From NCBI GenBank assembly GCA_002345675.1, contig DDWL01000046.1:1-64000 (forward strand): a DNA stretch of 64,000 nt, written 5' to 3'. Source of the stretch: Bacteroidales bacterium UBA2287 (GTDB lineage Bacteria; Bacteroidota; Bacteroidia; Bacteroidales; Tenuifilaceae). Position 1 is the stretch's first letter, and every line of letters starts with the position of its first letter. The position numbers and the translations under genes were made by a program. This document shows, piece by piece, positions 27,156 to 34,088 of this stretch. The notes under the pieces are model-generated. The model had not been told where the DNA came from, ran no database searches, and saw nothing but the letters and a program-made list of their open reading frames with translations.

Positions 27156-28175
27156 TTAACCAATTACGGTAACCCAACCGTGCTTATCGTCAATGTCGCC
27201 ATACTGAATACCCACAAGGGTTTCGTATAGTTTTGTGGAAATTGCGCCAGGTTTTCCATCCGAGCAAAACTTATAGACCTTGCCTGTATCAATGTCGTTA
27301 ATTTCGCCAATGGGCGAAATAATGGCTGCCGTACCGCAAGCGCCAACCTCTTCGAAGGTTGCGAGTTCGGTAACCGCCACAGGACGACGTTCTACTTTTA
27401 GCCCCAAGTCTTGAGCCAACTCAATAAGGCTCATATTGGTTATTGAAGCCAAAATTGAAGGCGACTTTGGAGTAATGTAAGTATTGTCCTTAATGGCAAA
27501 AAAGTTTGCAGCACCAATTTCGTCGATATATGTTTTCTCGTTTGAGTCGAGGTACATTGGAGCGCTATAGCCCGCTTTTTGTGCCTTTATAGTTCCACGT
27601 AAACTAGCTGCATAGTTTCCTCCAACCTTAAAAGTGCCTGTTCCAAGGGGTGCAGCACGGTCGCTGTCGCGAACAATGGCAATTCTAACAGGATTAAAAC
27701 CCTCTTTAAAGTATGGCCCAACGGGAGTAACAAAAACAACAAATGTGTACTCCTTTGCAGGGCGAACGCCAACCTCGGCTCCGCTACCAATAAGCATTGG
27801 GCGAATATAAAGCGATGCTCCAGTACCAAAAGGTGGAACAAATTTCTCGTTAAGCATTACCACCTTTTTTACTGCTTCGAAAAACAGTTCCGAAGGAACC
27901 TGCGCCATATGTATACCATCGGCAGAGCGTTGAAGGCGCTTTGCGTTTTCGTCCCAACGGAAAAGGCGAATTTTATTGTCCTTTCCACGGTAAGCTTTCA
28001 TCCCTTCGAAAGCCTCCTGACCATAGTGCAAGCAAGTGGCTGCAATATGCAAGGGAATATACTCAGAATCGGAAACCTCCAAGTTGCCCCATTTACCATC
28101 CTTGTATGTACAACGGACGTTATAATCGGTTTTTACATAACCAAAAGGTAAATTTTTCCAATCGAACTGTTGCAT
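27156..28175 (-). CDS. ilvE: Branched-chain amino acid aminotransferase
   Basis: A PLP enzyme that interconverts Leu, Ile and Val with their 2-oxo acids. The start is taken at ATG 28175 (MQQFDWKNLPFGYV), giving 339 residues; the open frame runs 34 codons further without family similarity. Class IV marks are HYGQEAFEGMKAYRG near 65-80, RPMLIGSG, the PLP lysine in GTFKVGGNYAAS near 185, and YIDEIGAANFF near 220. It looks like the longer, B. subtilis/eukaryote-like BCAT type. A TACCTTTG -7 box on the same strand (28206-28213) would give a leader of about 25 bases. Single gene. Confidence 0.92.
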   Translation of the reverse strand: MQQFDWKNLPFGYVKTDYNVRCTYKDGKWGNLEVSDSEYIPLHIAATCLHYGQEAFEGMKAYRGKDNKIRLFRWDENAKRLQRSADGIHMAQVPSELFFEAVKKVVMLNEKFVPPFGTGASLYIRPMLIGSGAEVGVRPAKEYTFVVFVTPVGPYFKEGFNPVRIAIVRDSDRAAPLGTGTFKVGGNYAASLRGTIKAQKAGYSAPMYLDSNEKTYIDEIGAANFFAIKDNTYITPKSPSILASITNMSLIELAQDLGLKVERRPVAVTELATFEEVGACGTAAIISPIGEINDIDTGKVYKFCSDGKPGAISTKLYETLVGIQYGDIDDKHGWVTVIG

Positions 28176-28205
28176 AACTTGAATATTTAGTGTTAATATT
28201 TTTGC

Positions 28206-28213
28206 CAAAGGTA
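28206..28213 (-). promoter_or_regulatory. -7 box upstream of ilvE
   Basis: Minus strand TACCTTTG, identical to the box before the TPP riboswitch. No good TTG is seen at -33. Confidence 0.45.
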
Positions 28214-28294
28214 AGGCTAATTTATTTGTCCGTAAACGTTTTTTACCTGTTATGGGACAGGTTCGCAGTTTCGACAACTTAAATAATAATTCGT

Positions 28295-29077
28295 TTAGCT
28301 AGCACTATAAAAACCTTTTGCAGGATCCTGTTTTAAAAGATTTTTCAATCCGTTGTATATTTGGGGTAAATGTTCCTTTAGTTCAACTGGCGATTCGAAA
28401 AAATGCTCCACCGAAACTGCAAAAAACTCCGACGAGTTTGTGCTAGCGTAGTTTCGTAAAAAATGCTCTCCGCCTGCCTTCATTTTATCAATTTCTGCCT
28501 CCGATAGAAGGTTGAAATTACTCATTTCACGTTCTATTTCATACTCAAAGTATTCGGTTTTCGAAATTACATGCTTTAGGGCATGAGCCATTTCGTGAAG
28601 ACCAAGATTAATGCAATCGGTTGGGTTTTCGTAGCCTTTTACCAGTCGTTTCCACGAAAGAACAATTACGCCTCGAGGGTTAACTTCGCCGTCGTGCATT
28701 TCGCCAGTAAAAGGATTTCGGTACGAGTCGGGATAAATGAGAATGGTTTTAAAAATTGGCAGCGAGTACGACCTAAAACCTAAGGTTAGCTGAATGTATG
28801 CTGCCAGTACAAATAGGGTAACCTCTTCGGTAATATCAAAGCCATTACGACCAATAATTTTAAAGTTCGAGAGCATTGATTAGGCTCGGAAAAGGAATCT
28901 GTCTTTGCCCTTTTCGGAAAGTAAATTATAGTAATTTAGCCTCTTGGAGTAGAATTCGTGAAGTTCTCTTTTCTTCTCTTTGTTCAGAAATAGTGATCCA
29001 ATGTAATTCCTTAACCTAAAAACTGTGTATAAAATAAATATTGCTATTAATACCAGAGGAAAATTTGTTTCGTCCAT
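28295..29077 (-). pseudogene. MtfA-like zinc peptidase gene interrupted by one in-frame stop
   Basis: Two frames in the same phase are separated only by TAA (28880-28882) and one codon. The upstream piece of 65 residues (ATG 29077) has a membrane helix and YYNLLSEKGKDRFLFRA. The downstream piece (ATG 28876, 193 residues) continues MLSNFKIIGRNGFDITEE and contains the HEMAH zinc motif near its residue 93 plus EFFAVSVEHFF. Together they read like one M90/MtfA-family protein. The substitution-like stop, with an ATG four bases after it, allows three readings: a decaying gene, a sequencing error, or reinitiation that makes a soluble peptidase domain alone. Confidence 0.7.
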
Positions 29078-29187
29078 TTATATAATGAAATAGTGATGAG
29101 ACGTTAAAGATAATGGAATTTATAAAATTGAACCAGATATTGAAAAAGTAAAGCCATGTTAGTCGCCTGTATTTATAAGTTTATTCT

Positions 29188-29195
29188 TATGTTTG
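29188..29195 (+). promoter_or_regulatory. -7 box upstream of the ThiF-rhodanese gene
   Basis: TATGTTTG matches TAnnTTTG and would start RNA near 29202, about 19 bases before the TTG start. An ATG at 29209 is out of frame and meets a stop after five codons, which supports TTG 29221. Confidence 0.4.
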
Positions 29196-29220
29196 GGTTA
29201 AAATTAATGCCTTATAAAAA

Positions 29221-30309
29221 TTGAATAATCCTTTAAATAATCGATATACCCGTCAGGTTCGGGTTTCCGAATTTGGAGCCGATGGGCAGCAAAAACTTGC
29301 TAGCTCAAAAGTGCTGATTGTAGGTGCAGGCGCGCTGGGCTGTCCCGCCCTTATGTACCTAGTGGCAGGAGGAGTGGGCACAATTGGGGTTCTCGATGGC
29401 GACGATGTGGAATTAACCAATTTACATCGCCAGGTGCTTTACACCGACTCCGATTTAGGCTTACCAAAAAGCATTGCGGCAGCAAACAAGCTAAAGGCAA
29501 TGAACTCGAGCATTAGCATTGTTCCTATTCAGGCTCATCTTCACAAGGGAAATGCATTAGAAATTATTTCGAATTACGACATTGTGGTTGAATGCTCCGA
29601 TAATTTTGCTACAAAATTTCTCGTAAACGATGCGTGCGTTATGCTTGGCAAACCCTTTATTATTGGCGGAGCCATTCAGTTTTCGGGGCAACTTTCGGTA
29701 TATAACTTCAAAGGCGGACCAACGTATCGCTGTTTAATTTCGGATGAGCCTGACCCTTTAGAGGTTCCTTCGTGCAGCGATGCTGGGGTAATTGGCATGG
29801 TTCCCGGTGTTATTGGCACACTTCAAGCGCTTGAGGCGCTAAAGGTTATTTCGGGGGTTGGCACAACCCTTTCGGGAAAACTCCTTCACTTTGATGGGCT
29901 AAACATGCAGTTTTCGGAGTTCGACATTGAGCTTAATCCCATTAACCTAATAATTGCTGAACTTAAGGAATACGAGTACAGCTGTCCCGATAATTTACTT
30001 GCCGAAAAGCAACTTTCGACCGATGAGTTTATAAACATTTTGAACAGTTCCGAACCTTTTGAAATTCTATATTTTACCGACGATAACGAGCCATTTAAGT
30101 ATAAAAGCATTGAGGTTGCGCCAACCCCAATTTACGAGTTGCCAAACCTTGTTTCGTCACTTCCTCGAAACAAAAAAATTATATTGGTTTGCGAATACGG
30201 AATAAAAAGCCTTTCGGCTTTGCAGTACCTAATTGTAAAGCATAACTTTGAAAAGGTTTGGAACCTTAAAAGCGGGATTGCTGAAATTAGAACGCTGGAG
30301 AAATATTGA
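29221..30309 (+). CDS. ThiF/MoeB-type adenylyltransferase with C-terminal rhodanese domain
   Basis: It starts at TTG 29221, nine residues ahead of the family opening RYTRQVRVSEFG; no ATG fits. The E1-like domain (1-245) has the nucleotide loop GAGALGCPAL, DGDDVELTNLHRQ, and VPSCSDAGVIG. The C-terminal 100 residues form a rhodanese-like domain with Cys in LVCEYGIKSLSA near 327. Such fusions adenylate a ubiquitin-like sulfur carrier (ThiS or MoaD type) and hand it sulfur. The zinc CxxC pairs of E. coli MoeB are absent (TYRCLISDEP keeps one Cys). The carrier gene is not adjacent, so thiamine, molybdopterin or another thiolation pathway cannot be decided. Confidence 0.82.
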   Translation: MNNPLNNRYTRQVRVSEFGADGQQKLASSKVLIVGAGALGCPALMYLVAGGVGTIGVLDGDDVELTNLHRQVLYTDSDLGLPKSIAAANKLKAMNSSISIVPIQAHLHKGNALEIISNYDIVVECSDNFATKFLVNDACVMLGKPFIIGGAIQFSGQLSVYNFKGGPTYRCLISDEPDPLEVPSCSDAGVIGMVPGVIGTLQALEALKVISGVGTTLSGKLLHFDGLNMQFSEFDIELNPINLIIAELKEYEYSCPDNLLAEKQLSTDEFINILNSSEPFEILYFTDDNEPFKYKSIEVAPTPIYELPNLVSSLPRNKKIILVCEYGIKSLSALQYLIVKHNFEKVWNLKSGIAEIRTLEKY

Positions 30310-30358
30310 TTTTTTAAAAAAGTCGTTGAATTTGCGTTAACCATTAAATACCAAGCAT

Positions 30359-30715
30359 ATGAAAACAGAAAGTCAAACCGTTTCGATGAAAATATTCATC
30401 AGCTCGACCGATAAGTTTAGGGGAACACCACTTTACGAAGCAATTGCCCTTGAGGCCAAGCAGCATAGCATTTCTGGGGCTACGCTTATTAAGGGATTTA
30501 TGGGCTTTGGTGCAAGTAGCAAGAGTATATCGAAGCAACCTATTGAGGCTATCGACAAGGCGCCCGTTATTATTGAAATGATTGACGACAGGCATAAACT
30601 CGAGGTTTTTTTGAAGCAAATTCAGTGGCTTTTCGACGAGGCAAAAAAGGGGTACACCATAACTATTACTCCTGCCGAAGTTTTAGTTTATAAAGCTGGA
30701 GAAGCGAAGGGGTAG
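30359..30715 (+). CDS. DUF190-family small PII-like protein
   Basis: 118 residues from ATG 30359; ATG 30386 (MKIFISSTDKF) is an equally good start. The pattern TPLYEAIALEAKQHSISGAT, then GFMGFGASSKSI and APVIIEMIDDRHKLEVF, matches DUF190, a ferredoxin-like fold related to PII signalling proteins and often found beside CrcB fluoride channels. No CrcB is seen here. It lies 49 bases after the ThiF-rhodanese gene on the same strand and may share its transcript. Function of the family is not established to my knowledge. Confidence 0.75.
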   Translation: MKTESQTVSMKIFISSTDKFRGTPLYEAIALEAKQHSISGATLIKGFMGFGASSKSISKQPIEAIDKAPVIIEMIDDRHKLEVFLKQIQWLFDEAKKGYTITITPAEVLVYKAGEAKG

Positions 30716-30721
30716 TATACA

Positions 30722-30820
30722 TTTCACGCAAAGGCGCAAAGGCGCTAACTCAGTTGTCTGTTCTCAGTTCTCGGTTCTCGGTTCTCGGCTTTGGACCCTG
30801 AGCTTGTCGAAGGGTCGGAC
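30722..30820. repeat. GCGCAAAG words, heptad TTCTCGG array and GACCCT hairpin
   Basis: CACGCAAAGGCGCAAAGGCG at 30724-30743 is followed by TTCTCGG units at seven-base spacing (30762-30788). Then GACCCT (30794-30799) and AGGGTC (30811-30816) close around GAGCTTGTCGA, a hairpin word that recurs in many unrelated bacterial genomes. Confidence 0.65.
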
Positions 30821-30828
30821 TTCGGGCT

Positions 30829-31134
30829 CTAAAACATTTTAAATACCAAAATTCGTAAATTGCTTTTTCCTGAGTTACTAAGGCCTCTTTGGACGCCTGC
30901 TTTTACTGCAATGCAGAAATTTGGAGTTATATTTTGCTGTTCGCCATCGGTTTCAACAACTCCCTCACCTTCAATAATGTAAATAGCCACATCGAACGGA
31001 TTGGTGTGCTTTTCGAGTACCTCGCCAGGCTTTAGGTTTAGGTGAATTATTTCGGCCTGTGGGTCGACAAACATTTTTCGGCCATCGAGGTTAAAGGGAA
31101 CCTTTTCGGCAGTTTCGAGGGTTGTGAAATTCAT
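30829..31134 (-). CDS. Small cupin protein
   Basis: A 101-residue single cupin barrel with LKPGEVLEKHTNPFDVAIY, then EGEGVVETDGE. Only one His of the usual metal set (H42) is seen, and the second cupin motif (CIAVKAGVQRGLSN) has no His, so it probably does not bind metal in the classic way. It resembles the two cupins at 33041 and 33647 in length and in the HTNPFDV-type motif. It is the last gene of the leftward cluster headed by the ferredoxin and hcp genes, 30 bases behind the PepSY gene. The role is inferred from context only. Confidence 0.75.
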   Translation of the reverse strand: MNFTTLETAEKVPFNLDGRKMFVDPQAEIIHLNLKPGEVLEKHTNPFDVAIYIIEGEGVVETDGEQQNITPNFCIAVKAGVQRGLSNSGKSNLRILVFKMF

Positions 31135-31164
31135 AGGTATGGCTTTTAGTTTTTAAAATAGATC

Positions 31165-32748
31165 TTACCCAACGTTTCCAATTTTTATTTCATTGTCGCT
31201 ATCAACCTCAGTTATTAAGTTGTATTTTTTACGCCTTTGGCGAATAAACCACATAACCGAGCCTGTAAAAATAATAACAATACATAGCAGACCTGCAATT
31301 GGAACAATAAGAATGTAAAAATCGCCAATGAGAAATTTGGCAATTCGCCAGGTGTGAAATTCGAGGGCAAGGTTCCAAAGCGAAATACCACTTTTTTCAA
31401 TTATTTCATTTGGCATTTGTGGTAACCTATGGGTTTTCGAGAAACCAATAGCGCCAATATTATAGTCGAAAAACTCTTTGCTTCCGTCGGAAAAACTTAT
31501 TTGCCCCGCAATTGGCATGCTGCCAAAGGGAGACTGCAATCCGCTCGTCGCGACAATGGGTAATCCGGTAATATAATCGCTAAGAAAGCGATTAGACAGA
31601 TTCCATGAGTATAGTCCACTAAACGAGCCAACAATGTAATTTCCATTTTCATCAATGTCGAAAGCATTAATTCCCATAACGCTTACAGGTGGCTGAATTG
31701 AAAACCTTTGTGGTGGTATTTCAAAATTCTCATTAACCGAAAAGAATCCTTCGGAGGTTGATATTACAAAGGCATTTATTCGAGAATCGTAAATAATATC
31801 TCGAAGCCTGTCGTGCCAGTAATTTGGATTGTCGAGATACGAACCCTTTATGGGCTTAACTACTTTGTTTGCAATGGGAATAAGCAGAGGTGGCCGAAGA
31901 AAAATTCCAGTAATCGATACTATAAAAAGGAGCAATGCAGCTATAATACCCACTTTTAGGTGCCATTTAAACGACCAGCGATTAGTGCGTTTTATGTTTC
32001 TCCTTAATTTTAACGACAGCTGTATTTTCCGAAGAAGTTTTGGAGCAAAGAAATAGATAAGACCAGTTACCGAAAGAAGAATCAGGGCAACTCCACCAAA
32101 ATCGACAATTATTTTCCCAATGCTTCCAAGAATTTCGCCACTGTGAATAACCCAAATGGTTTTGAAAAGACTTACGGAATTTTCAGCACCAATAGGAGTT
32201 TTAAGTGGTAGAACGTTGAATTCACTATAGTTTTCCTTTCCAAGACTATACAAAATGTGCGACCTACTCATTACAATCAAACTATCGCCACGTTCGGTAA
32301 TGGCAACCATTCGTTCTTCCTTTACAGGAAGTTGAACTTTTTGCCATTTATTTTCCGAAAACTTGAAGAGTCCAAAAAGCGTTGATGCAAAAAGTTGATT
32401 TGTTTGTGTTTTATGTAAATCGGAAATTTTTCGGTTATCGATTCCCTTTTCGAAACCCTTATTAAAATCGATAAACTCCGAATAATTTCGATTGGTAAGC
32501 CAAACGCCAATATTTCCGTATACTAAAATTGAATCGTTTTCAATTTGAACTGAACCCCTTATGGAAGCGTTGTTCCAGTTGGAATAATGGTAATCGGCCG
32601 GAAGCCAACCTCGACCAACATCAACCGACGAAAAGAACCCCCTATGGTTCAACACAATGCCCGAAAGGGCAAAGAAAACAAAGAAAATGGCCAAAAAAAC
32701 CCCAAGCCATTTGTGATATTTTTTAAACGAACGGTAAAGCTGTGTCAT
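31165..32748 (-). CDS. PepSY-associated membrane protein
   Basis: 527 residues. The first membrane helix follows FKKYHKWLGVFLAIFFVFFA (about 8-35). The others lie at about 212-235, 262-288 (FKWHLKVGIIAALLLF) and 478-505, with large periplasmic loops between them. The His residues in KYHKWLG and KWHLKVG are typical of PepSY_TM proteins, many of which are haem-containing ferric or other oxidoreductases at the inner membrane. It sits between two small cupin genes. A perfect 32-base palindrome lies 64 bases upstream of its start and may be its operator. The substrate is not evident. Confidence 0.78.
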   Translation of the reverse strand: MTQLYRSFKKYHKWLGVFLAIFFVFFALSGIVLNHRGFFSSVDVGRGWLPADYHYSNWNNASIRGSVQIENDSILVYGNIGVWLTNRNYSEFIDFNKGFEKGIDNRKISDLHKTQTNQLFASTLFGLFKFSENKWQKVQLPVKEERMVAITERGDSLIVMSRSHILYSLGKENYSEFNVLPLKTPIGAENSVSLFKTIWVIHSGEILGSIGKIIVDFGGVALILLSVTGLIYFFAPKLLRKIQLSLKLRRNIKRTNRWSFKWHLKVGIIAALLLFIVSITGIFLRPPLLIPIANKVVKPIKGSYLDNPNYWHDRLRDIIYDSRINAFVISTSEGFFSVNENFEIPPQRFSIQPPVSVMGINAFDIDENGNYIVGSFSGLYSWNLSNRFLSDYITGLPIVATSGLQSPFGSMPIAGQISFSDGSKEFFDYNIGAIGFSKTHRLPQMPNEIIEKSGISLWNLALEFHTWRIAKFLIGDFYILIVPIAGLLCIVIIFTGSVMWFIRQRRKKYNLITEVDSDNEIKIGNVG

Positions 32749-32811
32749 TAATAAACGTCAGTTCGATATAAGGAATAACATTGAATTGTGAGAATAAAAT
32801 TCATTCCATTT

Positions 32812-32843
32812 TTGATGATTTTGCATTAATGCAAAATCATCAA
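32812..32843. promoter_or_regulatory. Perfect 32-base palindrome upstream of the PepSY gene
   Basis: TTGATGATTTTGCATT (32812-32827) is followed at once by its exact reverse complement (32828-32843). It is AT-rich with no T tract, so it is not a terminator. An operator for a dimeric or tetrameric regulator is the best guess. Confidence 0.55.
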
Positions 32844-32851
32844 CACTCTGT

Positions 32852-32910
32852 GCCCCGATTCCCGATTCCCGATTCCCGATAACTATCGGGATATCGGGAT
32901 ATCGGGGTCT
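32852..32910. repeat. CCCGATT heptad array with CCCGATA/TATCGGG stem
   Basis: CCCGATT repeats every seven bases from 32854, and CCCGATAACTATCGGG (32875-32890) forms a stem. GATATCGG units follow. This fills most of the 292-base gap between PepSY and cupin genes, which holds no other gene. Confidence 0.7.
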
Positions 32911-33040
32911 CCGCTCTTCTCAATAACAATTAACATCATCATGGTGAATTCGAATCGTAATAAAACAATCATTTTGTAAGATGCAAAACTAAAAACCTCT
33001 GTGTTAAACTTACGTCGAACTCACATTAATTAAAAAAGTG

Positions 33041-33376
33041 CTACAATGCTTTTTTGGCTAAAGGATTTGGGGTTTTAACAACAAGGATTCTTGCCATTTG
33101 TGGCCCTTCGTTGCTAATGTAATGTACTATTTCCTTGGGGCTTTCAATAATTGTGTCCTTTGGGAAAGCAGAACTTTCTTCGCCAATTTGAATTGTTGGT
33201 TCCCCTTCGAGTATATAAAAAAACACATCAACGGGAGTTTTATGAGGCTTTAACAATTCGCCAGGCTGAAGAGTAATGTGCATTACCTGTGCATCGGGTT
33301 GGCTGTACATTTCCCTTACGTCCACTTTGTGGGGAGTATTCTTAAATGGAGCGTTTAATAATTGTCGGAAGTTCAT
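33041..33376 (-). CDS. Small cupin protein
   Basis: 111 residues, single cupin barrel: LQPGELLKPHKTPVDVFFYI, then EGEPTIQIGEE and ESPKEIVHYISN. One His is kept in each cupin motif, but the HxH...E metal cage is incomplete. It is similar to the cupins on either side (30829 and 33647). It starts seven bases before the stop of the [2Fe-2S] protein gene, so the two are surely co-transcribed. A role with the iron-sulfur proteins in the cluster, in redox or nitrosative stress, is inferred. Confidence 0.78.
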   Translation of the reverse strand: MNFRQLLNAPFKNTPHKVDVREMYSQPDAQVMHITLQPGELLKPHKTPVDVFFYILEGEPTIQIGEESSAFPKDTIIESPKEIVHYISNEGPQMARILVVKTPNPLAKKAL

Positions 33377-33383
33377 ATCGCTT

Positions 33384-33563
33384 TTATTTACTTACGTATT
33401 CGTTTAATATTTCTTGAATATCGTCCTCGCAGCAACCGCAAACGGTACCCGCTTCGGTTTCGTTTTGAACATCTTCAAAGGTTTTGCAGCCCTTATCTTT
33501 TATTGCCTTAACAATTTGGCCGCGTGTAACCTCCATGCAGGTGCATATAATTTTGTTGTCCAT
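33384..33563 (-). CDS. BFD-like [2Fe-2S]-binding protein
   Basis: The start is moved to ATG 33563 (MDNKIICTCMEVTRGQIV); the frame upstream runs into repeat DNA. The 59-residue protein carries the BFD-type cluster ligands C-x-C (CTC near 7-9) and CxxC (CGCC near 41-44) spaced about 32 residues apart. Bacterioferritin-associated ferredoxin-like domains transfer electrons or bind [2Fe-2S]. It sits between two cupin genes and downstream of hcp, which fits an electron-transfer job for this cluster. The upstream gap (33564-33646) is filled by a hairpin repeat. Confidence 0.85.
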   Translation of the reverse strand: MDNKIICTCMEVTRGQIVKAIKDKGCKTFEDVQNETEAGTVCGCCEDDIQEILNEYVSK

Positions 33564-33576
33564 AGTTTTGAATTTT

Positions 33577-33652
33577 AGGTTGAAGTCCGAAGTCGGAAGC
33601 AATTTATACTTCCCAAATCTTCGGTCTTCGGTCTCCTGACTTCGGTCTATTC
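33577..33652. repeat. Heptad hairpin element between cupin and BFD genes
   Basis: The left arm GAAGTCCGAAGTCGGAAG (33583-33600), a core with TATACTT, and the right arm CTTCGGTCTTCGGT, then GACTTCGG. Same plan as the elements at 21188 and 35768. Confidence 0.7.
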
Positions 33653-33973
33653 CTTAATCATTGTAAGCACCATCTTAAAACGCTCAGTTGCATTAAGTGC
33701 GTGGGTAATATTGGCAGGCATAATAATGGTTTCGCCAGCAACTAATTCGTGTGGATTTCCACCAATAATAATTGTTGCCTTACCCTCAATAACCTGAACC
33801 ATTGCATCGAATGGAGCCGTGTGCTCGCTTAAACCTTCGCCCTTATCGAAAGCAAAAAGGGAAATATTTCCGGTGGGGCGTTTCAGAACGTTTTTGCTAA
33901 CAATTCCACCAGCGCTGTAGTCAACCTCGTTTGCAAAGTTGAACTTTTGACCTTTTACAAATTCGTTTGTCAT
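33647..33973 (-). CDS. Small cupin protein
   Basis: The start is moved to ATG 33973 (MTNEFVKGQKFNFA); the longer frame adds 11 residues. The product has 108 residues and a single cupin barrel: KGEGLSEHTAPFDAMVQVIEG and ETIIMPANITHALN. One His is present in each motif and the rest of the metal cage is missing. It is the first of three cupins in the leftward cluster, just after hcp. Small cupins of this type often accompany hcp in anaerobes, so it may sense or buffer a small ligand under nitrosative stress; this is inferred. Confidence 0.78.
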   Translation of the reverse strand: MTNEFVKGQKFNFANEVDYSAGGIVSKNVLKRPTGNISLFAFDKGEGLSEHTAPFDAMVQVIEGKATIIIGGNPHELVAGETIIMPANITHALNATERFKMVLTMIKE

Positions 33974-34000
33974 GGCAATTTTAATTAATGAATTAGTGAA

Positions 34001-34053
34001 AGTCAACAGTCCTCAGTTTGCAAATTGCCAACTGAGAACTGAAGACTGAGAAC
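34001..34053. repeat. Inverted CTCAGTT/AACTGAG words between hcp and cupin genes
   Basis: GTCCTCAGTTTGCAAATTG and CCAACTGAGAACTGAAGACTG pair in part, with seven-base periodic units, inside the short gap between two co-directional genes. Confidence 0.5.
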
Positions 34054-34088
34054 TAAAAACAATTTCAATTTTACTATTTATTACAAAA

